Assembly (NCBI GenBank): GCA_964598845.1
Contig: CAZRDM010000004.1
Span: 1 to 64,000 of the forward strand
Source: FEN-987 sp964598845
Lineage (GTDB): Archaea > Thermoproteota > Bathyarchaeia > 40CM-2-53-6
DNA length: 64,000 nt
Reading direction: 5' to 3'
A program made the translations under genes and the position numbers. The notes below the pieces were generated by a model, which saw only the letters and a list, made by a program, of their open reading frames with translations, had not been told where the DNA came from and did not search any database. This document shows positions 54,064-62,830 of this stretch, one piece after another (positions within the stretch are counted from its first letter, which is position 1; each line of letters starts with the position of its first letter).

Positions 54064-55400
54064 TTGCCTCCGAACACCTAGCTTTGAATCCATCACTCTA
54101 CGCATGGTCTTTCAGATCGTGGCGTGACCAAATGAGAGCGAAGTCTTTCGTCAAGGAGATGAAGTGCGCTCGCTGCGGAAAGCAATATGAGCCAAGCGCA
54201 AGCCACACTCGATGTCTGAACAACGATGACGGACGTCTCGACATATTCTACAACTACGAATCACTCCGAGAAGTACTAACTCCAGACATCCTCTCCAAAC
54301 GGGACAGAGGAGTCTGGAAGTACCGAGAATTATTGCCCATCAATGATCCTAGAAACATAGTTAGTCTCGGAGAGGGAGGTACACCTCTCGTACTCGCTCG
54401 CAGGCTTGGCGAAAAACTTGGGCTCACGAAACTGTGGCTCTTGGATGACACCCGCAATCCAACTTCATCATTCAAAGATAGACCAATGACTGTGGGTGTT
54501 TCGAAAGCAGTAGAGCTTGGGTACGATACGCTCGTTTCAGCATCGAGCGGCAATGCTGCCGCGGCTCTATCAGCCTACTCCGCGAAAGCTCGGCTCAGAT
54601 GCATCACCTTCGTCCCAGAGATGGCGAGTAGAGGAAAACTGGCTCAGTTGACTATGTATGGCGCCAAGGTTGTGAGAGTTCGAGGTCCTGAGTCGGGTGA
54701 AGATCCGACGGTTAGAATGCTGAAAGAGGTATGCGACCGCTACAACTGGTATCCATGCCCAAGCTTTGGTCCTATGAACCCTTACCAAGCTGAAGGACCC
54801 AAAACAATGTCCTACGAAATTGTGGAGGGCCTCTCTTGGTCGATACCCGATTGGGTTCTTGCTCCGGTGGGTGCTGGCGGAGCTCTGGCCGGGAACTGGA
54901 AGGGGTATAGGGAATTCCGGCAATTGGGTTTCATCAATGAGTTACCAAGAATGGTTGCTGTTCAGTCCACTGGCTGTGCGCCTGTTGTCCGCGCCTACGA
55001 GCAGGGCGCTGACCCGCTCAAGATAACTCCTTGGGAAAGACCGGATTCTGTTGCTACAGGTTTGATGGATCCATTCCCATGGGACGGGGATGCCGCTCTA
55101 ATCGCGGTTAGGGAATCTAATGGGACAGCGGTTGCGGTGTCCGATGAAATGATATTGGAAGCGCAGAGGCTTCTCGCCAAGACTGAAGGGATCTTTGCTG
55201 AACCGTCGGGCGTGACGGCGCTTGCCGGTTTGAACGAACTATTCGCAGTCGGTGACGTGGATCGGTCTGAGGCTGTAGTTGTTGAGATCACGGGAGCCGG
55301 CCTGAAGGATCCTGAAATTGCCATCAGAGGCATGGGTGAGATCCCCACGATCGATGCGTCCACAAAGGAATTGGAACGTGTCCTGAAAGCTTGGATTTAG
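54060..55400 (+). CDS. Threonine synthase-like PLP enzyme
   Basis: A 446-residue fold-type II enzyme. An N-terminal zinc-ribbon-like pair (KCARCGKQ, then HTRCLNND) is followed by PLP lysine in NPTSSFKDRPMT, SASSGNAAAALSAYSAKA and the glycine loop VGAGGALAG. Threonine synthases have this arrangement. As part of an operon with a cysteine synthase-like enzyme and no other threonine gene nearby, it may use another beta- or gamma-substituted amino acid. GTG start within the preceding stop (GTGA overlap). Confidence 0.82.
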   Translation: MIASEHLALNPSLYAWSFRSWRDQMRAKSFVKEMKCARCGKQYEPSASHTRCLNNDDGRLDIFYNYESLREVLTPDILSKRDRGVWKYRELLPINDPRNIVSLGEGGTPLVLARRLGEKLGLTKLWLLDDTRNPTSSFKDRPMTVGVSKAVELGYDTLVSASSGNAAAALSAYSAKARLRCITFVPEMASRGKLAQLTMYGAKVVRVRGPESGEDPTVRMLKEVCDRYNWYPCPSFGPMNPYQAEGPKTMSYEIVEGLSWSIPDWVLAPVGAGGALAGNWKGYREFRQLGFINELPRMVAVQSTGCAPVVRAYEQGADPLKITPWERPDSVATGLMDPFPWDGDAALIAVRESNGTAVAVSDEMILEAQRLLAKTEGIFAEPSGVTALAGLNELFAVGDVDRSEAVVVEITGAGLKDPEIAIRGMGEIPTIDASTKELERVLKAWI

Positions 55401-56422
55401 GATTTCTTCCGACCCATAGTCAATGCAAGAACTGCCATCTTGGTGTATAGCCCGTTCTCGGCCTGCGGGTATATCACGGAGTGAGGTCCATCCAAGACTT
55501 CATCCATCGCTTCTTCTCCTCGAAGCACCGGCAAGACGTGCGTGACGATAGCTTTTCGGTCCGTTCGATCCAGCAAATCCTGATTTAGCGTCCAATCACT
55601 GTATTTTTCATGTAGCTCGGCTTCTCGCTCCTTACTGAACTTGGTCGCGCCAATCTTCAAGAGTCCACTTGAAGCCCAATTTCTTGGAAAGACAACGTGC
55701 GCGCCTTCTATAGCTGATCTTAGATCGTTGGATACTTCGAATTCGCTTCCCGCTGCTTGCGCATTTGATCTTGAGGCTTCAACGATCTTGGGATCGATCT
55801 CGAACCCAAGTGGATGCGCGAGAACTACGTGCATTCCGAACCTTGACATGACCAACGCTTCTTCTTGGATGCTGCATCGACCTCTGAAGGTCTTTGTGTA
55901 ACCCCACATTATGACGTACTTCTTTCCCTTCACTTTGCCGAGGGCCTCCTGAACAGTCATAAGATCTGCGAGACCCTGCGTAGGGTGATATGTGCAGCAG
56001 GCCATGTTTATGACGGGGATTTCCGCGTGTTTCGCGTATTCGCGGACAACGGATACACCTGCTCCATATACGTAATCGATTGCCGAATCGAGAATCCGGA
56101 CACCAAGACCATGGCCATACTTCTCGTACATCTTGGCAACATCTTTCGCTGCTTCGCCAGATCCCAGACGCGTTGTGGATACGTCAATATACTGTGCATG
56201 TCCTCCGAGGTATGTCATCCCCGCCTCAAAGGCAGATCTCGTTCTTGTTGACGGTGCGTAAAACAGCATGAAGAATGTCCTATGCCGGAGAAGTGGAGGA
56301 ACACGTCCGCGGTGGTACTTCGTCTTCAGCTGTCTTGACAATCTGAGCGTTTCTTCCAGCTCCTCGATTGACCACTCTTGAGTCGTTATCAAATCTCGGC
56401 CTGCTAACTCGACGTTTGACAT
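55397..56422 (-). CDS. Transcarbamylase 1 (ornithine carbamoyltransferase superfamily)
   Basis: A 341-residue transcarbamylase. Carbamoyl phosphate is bound by STRTR at residues 58-62 (FYAPSTRTRSAFEAG), with HPTQGLADLMT in the middle and HVLP near the end where OTC has HCLP. It moves the carbamoyl group between an amino acid or ureido compound and phosphate. It stands convergent to the threonine synthase-like gene (4-base overlap) and divergent from carbamate kinase. Sequence segments such as RFGMHVVLAHPLGFEIDPKI resemble the YgeW/AOTC side of the family. Confidence 0.87.
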   Translation of the reverse strand: MSNVELAGRDLITTQEWSIEELEETLRLSRQLKTKYHRGRVPPLLRHRTFFMLFYAPSTRTRSAFEAGMTYLGGHAQYIDVSTTRLGSGEAAKDVAKMYEKYGHGLGVRILDSAIDYVYGAGVSVVREYAKHAEIPVINMACCTYHPTQGLADLMTVQEALGKVKGKKYVIMWGYTKTFRGRCSIQEEALVMSRFGMHVVLAHPLGFEIDPKIVEASRSNAQAAGSEFEVSNDLRSAIEGAHVVFPRNWASSGLLKIGATKFSKEREAELHEKYSDWTLNQDLLDRTDRKAIVTHVLPVLRGEEAMDEVLDGPHSVIYPQAENGLYTKMAVLALTMGRKKS

Positions 56423-56545
56423 TTGGTGTCCAAACCTTCTGATTCAAGGACAATTTCAGATGCTAAAAAGAACTTCCGACGGACGAAATTGTCAAAGTTC
56501 ATAAGCCCAGAAAAGCAACACCGTAGATTTCTAATAGCGAGGTGC

Positions 56546-57505
56546 ATGCAGGTGGCTGAGAAACTCATTGTCATCGCTCTAGGAGGAAATGCGCTTCTTC
56601 AAAGAGGTCAGAAAGGGACTTTTGATGAGCAGTATAACAATCTCAAAAAGACCGTCACTAAGATAGCGGACCTGATTGAGCGCGGATACAAAGTAGTTCT
56701 GACTCATGGCAACGGTCCGCAGGTTGGCGCAACTCTTCTTAGACATGAAGCCGCCAAGAACGTTGTCCCTAGTTTTCCTCTGGACGCCTGTGGTGCGGAA
56801 ACACAGGGTTTGATTGGATACATGATCCAACAGGCACTCAGGAACGAACTGAAAGCTAGGGGGATCGATAGGTACGTAGTTACTGTTGTGACGAGAGTAA
56901 TTGTCGATAAGCATGATTCTGCCTTCCAGAATCCAACCAAGCCAATAGGGCCCTTCTACTCGAAAGAGGAGGCAGTCAAGCTCCTTGAGCAAAGGCCTGA
57001 CTTGGTCGTCAAAGAAGATGCTGGACGCGGATACAGGCGTATGGTTCCTTCACCGGATCCCAAGATAATCGCCGAACGCTACGCCATACGAGCGTTGGTC
57101 GATGCTGGCTTCGTTGTTGTCGCCTGCGGAGGCGGGGGAATCCCCATAATTGAGGAGGACACCAAAGCATCCGGGGTCGAAGCGGTTATCGATAAAGACT
57201 TGGCGGGTCAACGCCTCGCGACGCTAATAAATGCAAACATTCTCATCATTATGACGGATGTCGCAGGCGCTTACCTGAATTATGGAACTCAACGGCAGGA
57301 ACTCATTTCAGAGATAACATCTGGCAAGCTCAAGAATTACCTAAAGGAAGGTCAATTCAAGGAAGGCAGCATGGCTCCGAAGGTTGAAGCGGCAATCAGA
57401 TTTGTCGAAAGTGGTGGAGAACGGGCGATCATCGCTGAACTGGGTAGCTTGATAGAGGCGCTTGATGGAAAGATCGGGACGCATGTCGTGGTGCCAAAAG
57501 CTTAA
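56546..57505 (+). CDS. arcC: Carbamate kinase
   Basis: A 319-residue amino acid kinase fold: IVIALGGNALLQRGQKGTF at the start, VLTHGNGPQVG, GCGGGGIPI-like ACGGGGIPIIEED, VIDKDLAGQRLA and FKEGSMAPKVEAA. It makes ATP from carbamoyl phosphate and ADP. The frame begins 41 codons earlier, but ATG at 56546 after GAGG fits the family length of about 310. It lies between two transcarbamylases, the arrangement expected for energy gain from ureido compounds. Confidence 0.95.
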   Translation: MQVAEKLIVIALGGNALLQRGQKGTFDEQYNNLKKTVTKIADLIERGYKVVLTHGNGPQVGATLLRHEAAKNVVPSFPLDACGAETQGLIGYMIQQALRNELKARGIDRYVVTVVTRVIVDKHDSAFQNPTKPIGPFYSKEEAVKLLEQRPDLVVKEDAGRGYRRMVPSPDPKIIAERYAIRALVDAGFVVVACGGGGIPIIEEDTKASGVEAVIDKDLAGQRLATLINANILIIMTDVAGAYLNYGTQRQELISEITSGKLKNYLKEGQFKEGSMAPKVEAAIRFVESGGERAIIAELGSLIEALDGKIGTHVVVPKA

Positions 57506-57540
57506 TTCCAGTAGCTCTCTGGCAAATCGAGGTTACCGTT

Positions 57541-58608
57541 TTGGTTTCATTTGTAGGCGTATGGAAAGGCAAGGACTTCCTTGATACCAACGAGTTCTCG
57601 CAAGAGGAGATCAAAGAAGTCTTAGACGCAGCGGACGTTCTGAGGAAACTGTTCCGCACTCGCAAGAAACACGAGTATTTACCGGGCAGGACTCTGTTCA
57701 TGCTATTCTATAACAGATCGCTGAGAACCAGGAACTCATTCGAAGCAGGAATCTACCAACTGGGTGGACATGCTCACTTCCTCAGTCCACAGGATGTTTA
57801 CACACCCGCCCTTCCAGAAGACATGGTGCCCTATCAAACGGAGGCGATATCGGACGTGAGCAGAGTGTTAAGCAGGTATGGAGACGCCATTGCTATCAGG
57901 ATCTACGGTGACGCAGCAAAATGGCACATTGGAAGAGGACATAAGGTTGTCTTGGAATTCGCGAAACATGCCTCGATTCCGGTTCTAAATATGGAGGACG
58001 ACATGTACCACCCCTTCCAAGCATTGGCCGATGCTCAGGCAACAAGAGACGCCATACCTAGACTGCGGGGGAAGAAACTCGTTGTATCCTATGCCTACTC
58101 TGGTGGACTCAAACCACTCGCCGTCCCACAAAGTGAGATTCTTATTGGGACACAGCTTGGTATGGAGGTAGTTCTCGCACATCCCTCAGGCTTCGAACTT
58201 GAAGACGTGGCCCTAGAGGCGGCTAAAGGCAACGCTGACCGTTATGGTGGAAGTTTCCGCATTGTTAACAGCATGAGAGAAGCGTTTGAAGGCGCTGACC
58301 TTGTGTATCCGAAAGCTTGGTCTCCAAAGAATTTCTTTCCACCTCACAGCCCATCTCTTAACAAGGAAGGTGCGACGGCGCATCAAGGCAAGTTCAAAGA
58401 CTGGATCTGTACACAAGAACTGATGGATGTCACGAACAAAGGTAAGTACATGCACTGCGGCCCTGCCGACAGAGGTCAAGAGGTCACAGACGAAGTCATA
58501 GACAACAAGGATTATTCATTGTATTTCGAGCAAGCGGAGAATCGACTACACGTACAGAAAGCCGTCATGGCAATGGTTATGGGGGAACGATCTAGGGGTC
58601 ACAAGTAA
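57541..58608 (+). CDS. Transcarbamylase 2, YgeW-like (knotted type)
   Basis: A 355-residue protein. The phosphate motif is SLRTR at residues 60-64 (FYNRSLRTRNSFEAG), as in the knotted AOTC/YgeW branch, rather than STRTR. Segments KPLAVPQSEILIGTQLGMEV, VLAHPSGFELEDVALEAAK, DLVYPKAWSPKNF and KDWICTQELMDVT follow the order of E. coli YgeW. YgeW is part of anaerobic purine-catabolism loci. TTG start, 35 bases after carbamate kinase. Substrate unknown. Confidence 0.88.
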   Translation: MVSFVGVWKGKDFLDTNEFSQEEIKEVLDAADVLRKLFRTRKKHEYLPGRTLFMLFYNRSLRTRNSFEAGIYQLGGHAHFLSPQDVYTPALPEDMVPYQTEAISDVSRVLSRYGDAIAIRIYGDAAKWHIGRGHKVVLEFAKHASIPVLNMEDDMYHPFQALADAQATRDAIPRLRGKKLVVSYAYSGGLKPLAVPQSEILIGTQLGMEVVLAHPSGFELEDVALEAAKGNADRYGGSFRIVNSMREAFEGADLVYPKAWSPKNFFPPHSPSLNKEGATAHQGKFKDWICTQELMDVTNKGKYMHCGPADRGQEVTDEVIDNKDYSLYFEQAENRLHVQKAVMAMVMGERSRGHK

Positions 58609-59029
58609 ACATCCGGTCGTCATAGACAGGAACTGATTCAACCACTCGATCTCGGCTGACTGAATAACATCAACGATACGAGCATGACCAGCAATCAGCT
58701 TGGTCAGATTGTACTGGCCAACTGGGCGTCGAGAGGTCAACTTCTCCTCAATGTCCGCATAGTGGACTTCAGTGGAGGTCATGTCACCTTGAAAGCATCC
58801 GCAATTCAAAGCATTGGAAAATCTCTTCTGCTCCCAATCGACTGCACGATAGGTTGGACATATCGACCGTGCCGTCAAGTAAGGCAGAGATTCTTCAACA
58901 AATTGTCTAACATGATTGTGATCTTCATTGGGAAGTCGAAGCGAATGATCCAAGAAGGCGAGTATGCCAAGGAACGTTGAATCTCCAACGAATTCGACCG
59001 GATGAGATTTTCAATTCGACAATTCAAGG
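58609..59029. other. Intergenic region with only weak ORFs
   Basis: A 98-codon frame (58684-58980, plus) and a 135-codon frame on the minus strand overlap here. Neither shows a known motif, and neither has a convincing start signal. I leave the region unannotated. Confidence 0.35.
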
Positions 59030-59048
59030 GTGGACCTTATAATTCCAC
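59030..59048 (+). promoter_or_regulatory. TATA box inside a short inverted repeat, trxB promoter
   Basis: CTTATAATT at 59036-59044 is the TATA box, about 25 bases before the ATG at 59062, so the mRNA is probably leaderless. It is flanked by the inverted arms GTGGA (59030-59034) and TCCAC (59044-59048), which could be an operator that blocks TBP. Confidence 0.5.
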
Positions 59049-59061
59049 GGCGGGGGCGTGA

Positions 59062-60021
59062 ATGAGACGCAGTATGACAGACTATGACGCAGTCATTATG
59101 GGTTCCGGCCCTGCAGGTTTGACTGCAGCGATCTACACTGGCCGCGCACTTGTCAAAACGCTTGTGGTCAGTGGCCGGCTTTCTGGCGGCCAGCTAATGC
59201 TTACCACCGGTGTCGAAAACTTCCCAGGCTTCTCGGAAGGAGTTCAAGGGCCTGAGCTAATGCAAGAGATGCGAAAACAGGCCGAGCGCTTTGGGGCCGA
59301 AATACTTGAGGAGGATGTGGAGGCAGTAGATTTTGCGCGTAAACCTTTCCAGATCAAAGCAGGCGGACGCATATTTACGGCCAACGCGGTGATCATCGCT
59401 ACAGGGTCCTCAGCGAAATGGTTGGGCTTATCTTCCGAAGAAAGGCTACGTGGGCACGGAGTTTCGAGTTGTGCAACTTGCGATGCGCCATTCTTCAGGG
59501 ATAAACGGGTTGTTGTAATTGGCGGAGGAGACACTGCGATGGAAGAAGCGCTTTTCCTCGCGAAGTTTGCCTCGGAAATCACAGTCGTTCACAGGCGTGA
59601 CAAGTTGCGAGCGAGTAAGATCATGCAGAGCAGAGCGATGGCTGATAGCAAGATCAAATTCGCTTGGGACTCCATTGTAGAGGAGATCCTAGGAACTAGC
59701 AAAGTAGAGGGGGTTAGGATTAGAAACGTCAAGACGGGTCAGGTATCGACGATTCCATGCGACGGAATTTTCATAACGATCGGATTTCAGCCTAATACGA
59801 AGATCTTCGAGGGACAAGTTCAGCTTGATGAGAAAGGGTACATCGTGGCCAAGGATGAAACTCGCACAAGCGTTCATGGCGTCTTCGTTGCGGGTGATGT
59901 GCATGATTACAAGTACAGGCAGGCCGTCACTGCAGCTGGCGATGGATGTAAGGCAGCCCTAGATGCGTTAGCTTACTTAGAGGAACAGAAGGAGATTACA
60001 GTCTCAGCTCGAGAGAAATAG
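59062..60021 (+). CDS. trxB: Thioredoxin reductase
   Basis: A 319-residue flavoprotein. FAD motif GSGPAGLTAAIYTGRA, redox-active CATC in SSCATCDAPFF, NAD(P)-type motif VIGGGDTAMEEALFLAKFA with HRRDKLRASKIM, and the C-terminal FVAGDVHDYKYRQAVTAAGDG. The HRRD segment is usual for NADPH, although archaeal homologues vary. Length and motifs are standard. Confidence 0.95.
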   Translation: MRRSMTDYDAVIMGSGPAGLTAAIYTGRALVKTLVVSGRLSGGQLMLTTGVENFPGFSEGVQGPELMQEMRKQAERFGAEILEEDVEAVDFARKPFQIKAGGRIFTANAVIIATGSSAKWLGLSSEERLRGHGVSSCATCDAPFFRDKRVVVIGGGDTAMEEALFLAKFASEITVVHRRDKLRASKIMQSRAMADSKIKFAWDSIVEEILGTSKVEGVRIRNVKTGQVSTIPCDGIFITIGFQPNTKIFEGQVQLDEKGYIVAKDETRTSVHGVFVAGDVHDYKYRQAVTAAGDGCKAALDALAYLEEQKEITVSAREK

Positions 60022-60135
60022 TCAAATGCCTGCCTGCTCAGAGCGGGCGATATAACACTTGGCATTAAACGCGTTCAAACCTTCCTCCCAGTAAGGAGGA
60101 ATCGAGTCAGCGTGACGTGACTCTTTACACTGTCC

Positions 60136-60336
60136 CTAGTTGCATTTTCCCGCTTGCCTGCAATCATAAGCCAAGTCCCTTGAGCAAGAATTTTCTTTGG
60201 CACATAGGGCAGTACGAGGTTTGGCGCGGTATGGTTTGACCGCAGTAAGAGCACCTGATGTATACCGATCCAAGTTGCATTTGCCATCATCCTGCGAGAA
60301 AATTCGCCGTTTGCAATTTTGATGTTTCACCGCCAT
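60136..60336 (-). CDS. Possible small cysteine-rich protein
   Basis: A 66-residue ORF from ATG 60336. Six cysteines occur in a spaced pattern (HQNCKRR, DDGKCNLDR, then CAKENSCSRDLAYDCRQAGKCN near the end), with two DGKCN/AGKCN-like repeats, as in small metal-binding proteins. No family is recognised. No strong promoter or ribosome site is seen, so this is a weak call; a 71-codon frame overlaps it. Confidence 0.35.
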   Translation of the reverse strand: MAVKHQNCKRRIFSQDDGKCNLDRYTSGALTAVKPYRAKPRTALCAKENSCSRDLAYDCRQAGKCN

Positions 60337-60979
60337 ACTAGACAACTTGGGTTGTGCTCGTTGATTTGTTCTTACAAGAACTTGGCAAGCTAGTTGAAGG
60401 AGCGATCTGAGATGAGAGATTTCTTCTCAAGGAGAGAACGTTGCCGTCTTGTAGTGAAGGACGCTTTCGCACTGACTTGAGTTCCACCCTGACCGAAGGG
60501 GAGTACTTCGGCGCCGAAACCGGCCTATCCTTAACCAGCACATTCTGGGCGGAGAATACTGCGTCTCCTCAGCATTGCAAAGTTACTCTAGGGCGAAGCC
60601 GAGGTTACGATCCACGGGTCTTCAGGTCGAGCGATGCGAGGCAAGTATCTAACGTCTCTCGGGTGACGCGCTTCCAGCTATACTGCCTGACTTGCGCAAG
60701 AGCGTTTTCGCCCTCCCGGGTGTGGCAACGACCAACGTTCGCTCTCGCGCTAGGTCAGGAACCATAGTGAAGCAACCTTTCGCGGTAAATAGGGCCACTT
60801 ACGAAAATCAAGGCAATCCATCATTTGGTGTGCGACTTGAACCGCAAATATGGCTATTCTGCACAAGGACAGTAATTCGTAAGGATTCCCATCAATCATC
60901 TGTTTGACTCCTTCCATGATGTATCCAAAGATCTTGAGTCATCTCAAAATGACCTGCATTAGGTTGAAGGCTCATTCTT
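60337..60979. other. Long intergenic region with no supported gene
   Basis: Several plus-strand frames of 70-108 codons are open but show no motif and low similarity to any family I know. An inverted repeat, GTTCTT-AC-AAGAAC, lies at 60368-60381. No tRNA-like T-arm or other RNA gene was found. Confidence 0.4.
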
Positions 60980-61021
60980 ATGAATCTCGCAATTCTGCTA
61001 ATGAAGCTCGGGACCAGATCC

Positions 61022-61495
61022 ATGGCCGAGAAGCATAACTTGGAACTTGAAGAGTTCCTAAGAAAGGAAGGATGTTCAGCTGAACTTCATGAATTGTCAG
61101 GTACCACTAGAACCGTAGACGAAGCGGTGAAAGAACTCGGAGTGGACAGGCATGAAATTCTCAAGACGATGGTAATGATCTGCGATGAAGACCAGCCGGT
61201 CCTAGCGTATGTGCTCGGAGACAGAAGAATTTGTCATGGCAAACTCAAGCAGGCCTTGGCTGCCAAATCGGTTCGATTCGCATCAGCGGAAGAGGTTCTT
61301 GAGACTACCGGTTATGAGGTAGGGGCAGTGCCTCCAGTTGGTCACCGGAAAGTGCTTCGAGCTGTTATGGACAGGGAGGTCTTGAATCTTGAACGAGTTG
61401 TAGGAGGAGGAGGAAAGGCAAACTGTTTGATGAGCATTAACCCAAAGGATATTGTACGACTCGTCAGGCCTCAGATCGTTGATATCTCCGAGTGA
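61022..61495 (+). CDS. YbaK/ProX-type aminoacyl-tRNA editing protein
   Basis: A 157-residue protein of the YbaK family: HELSGTTRTVDEAVKELGVDR, ILKTMVMICDEDQPVLAYVLGDRRI, YEVGAVPPVGH and VGGGGKANCLM. These deacylate mischarged tRNA (Cys-tRNAPro, Ala-tRNAPro). The frame begins 14 codons earlier at 60980, but ATG 61022 gives a family-like N-terminus. Single-gene unit. Confidence 0.9.
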   Translation: MAEKHNLELEEFLRKEGCSAELHELSGTTRTVDEAVKELGVDRHEILKTMVMICDEDQPVLAYVLGDRRICHGKLKQALAAKSVRFASAEEVLETTGYEVGAVPPVGHRKVLRAVMDREVLNLERVVGGGGKANCLMSINPKDIVRLVRPQIVDISE

Positions 61496-61593
61496 ATCGG
61501 GTCGCCTTATATCATATCCACGTGATGCGTATTCTGCGGCACGATGCGAGGCGTCGTTTCGTAATCTCTAAGTAGTAACCGAGGCTTCTGAGG

Positions 61594-62712
61594 TTGAAGG
61601 ACGCTTCTTCCATGGCGGGCATCGCACAGAGAATAGCTCTTTACAGAGAAGACGACGGAACAACGCATGAGGTAGAGTGGCCTCTTACTGCAAAAGTCGA
61701 CCTCGAATCGATGAGGAAGGACCTAGGGGTTCCCGAGTACGTTGACATGAAGTACTTTCCCATGCAGAGGGCCGTGGTGAGTCTTTGGGCTGCGAGAAAT
61801 GCTCAACGATTGCATGAGCTCTTTCCATCTGTTTTTCACGCGAAGGTCGCAAGTGAGCCTATAGATCTTGCTCTGTTCGGAGGAGGGGCAATAAAGCTGC
61901 GATGTCCGAGCTCCAATCGGAACGGGGCACCATTCTTTCGAGAGCTGAACGATCTGGACCTTATCGCAGCCAAGCGGCATGTGAGAGAGGCAAACAGGGT
62001 TTTCCTGAAACTTGGTGAAGCCTTTGGTTCGCAGTTCATTCATTTCCTGACAAGACTCGATAAGACTTTCAATGCGTTGCGAGTCGCCAAGCGTTTTCGT
62101 TATCATGTGATTGATGACGTCACTGATAAGGGGCCAGTGGTTGGCGTCTTGGACCTCTTGGTGGATTTCATAGAGATGCGTCACAGGATTGATTGCCGTC
62201 CAGACTTGAACCGGATCAAGGATGAGCATCATACGATCTCACTCAATAATCTCCTGCTCTCCAAGTGTCAGTACATTCTAGAAGCCCCTACCGATGTTGT
62301 TCCAAAGATGGAGGAAGACGGACAGACCTATCGAATTCTTCAGTATCCAACCTATCGAAGTGGTCACGTTATCGTTGGAATGGAGCTCAAGGATCTTATT
62401 GATGTAAGCGCTCTGATCTATGACCATGAGATTGGCACTGGCCAAGATAGAATTGACCCGGATAGGATTGTGGAAACGTTACGTCGGGACGAGAAGATGA
62501 GGCTGACCATACGGCTGAACTTGGAGAATCTTAGGAACCGAGTCGATATTCTCAGGTCGTTTGGGGCTGGAGATGAGGAAATTCAAGTCGTGAGTCAGAG
62601 GCTCAGCAAGATTCTCGAAGCGATCCCACAAGTCGAGAAGAAGTTCACAAAGCCTTGGTGGGAGGAGGCTATAGATACTCCGGTCACTTTCTGGGATTCT
62701 TCAACGAGCTAA
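61594..62712 (+). CDS. Nucleotidyltransferase-fold protein, function unknown
   Basis: A 372-residue protein. LFGGGAIKLRCPSSNRNGAP followed by FFRELNDLDLIAAKR looks like the NTase G-G and D-x-D elements used by AbiEii-like and other nucleotidyltransferases; VLDLLVDFIEMRHRID could supply the third acidic residue. The C-terminal half is helical. TTG start, or ATG at 61612. There is no antitoxin-like neighbour. The family assignment is by eye. Confidence 0.5.
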   Translation: MKDASSMAGIAQRIALYREDDGTTHEVEWPLTAKVDLESMRKDLGVPEYVDMKYFPMQRAVVSLWAARNAQRLHELFPSVFHAKVASEPIDLALFGGGAIKLRCPSSNRNGAPFFRELNDLDLIAAKRHVREANRVFLKLGEAFGSQFIHFLTRLDKTFNALRVAKRFRYHVIDDVTDKGPVVGVLDLLVDFIEMRHRIDCRPDLNRIKDEHHTISLNNLLLSKCQYILEAPTDVVPKMEEDGQTYRILQYPTYRSGHVIVGMELKDLIDVSALIYDHEIGTGQDRIDPDRIVETLRRDEKMRLTIRLNLENLRNRVDILRSFGAGDEEIQVVSQRLSKILEAIPQVEKKFTKPWWEEAIDTPVTFWDSSTS

Positions 62713-62830
62713 GACCAACCGAACGCTGTTTTTGGTACTACAAAATCGCTTTTAGTTTATAGAAAAATAAGAACCGTAGGCGAAGCATTAAATCCGTTTT
62801 CCTCTCACGATTCACGTGAGGAAAATTCGT

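Noticed and set aside
58546..58980. Overlapping 135-codon minus and 98-codon plus frames after the YgeW-like gene
   Set aside because: No recognised domain, no start signals; they exclude each other.
60441..60767. 108-codon plus-strand ORF before the YbaK gene
   Set aside because: Low-complexity composition without motifs or ribosome site; TTG start only.
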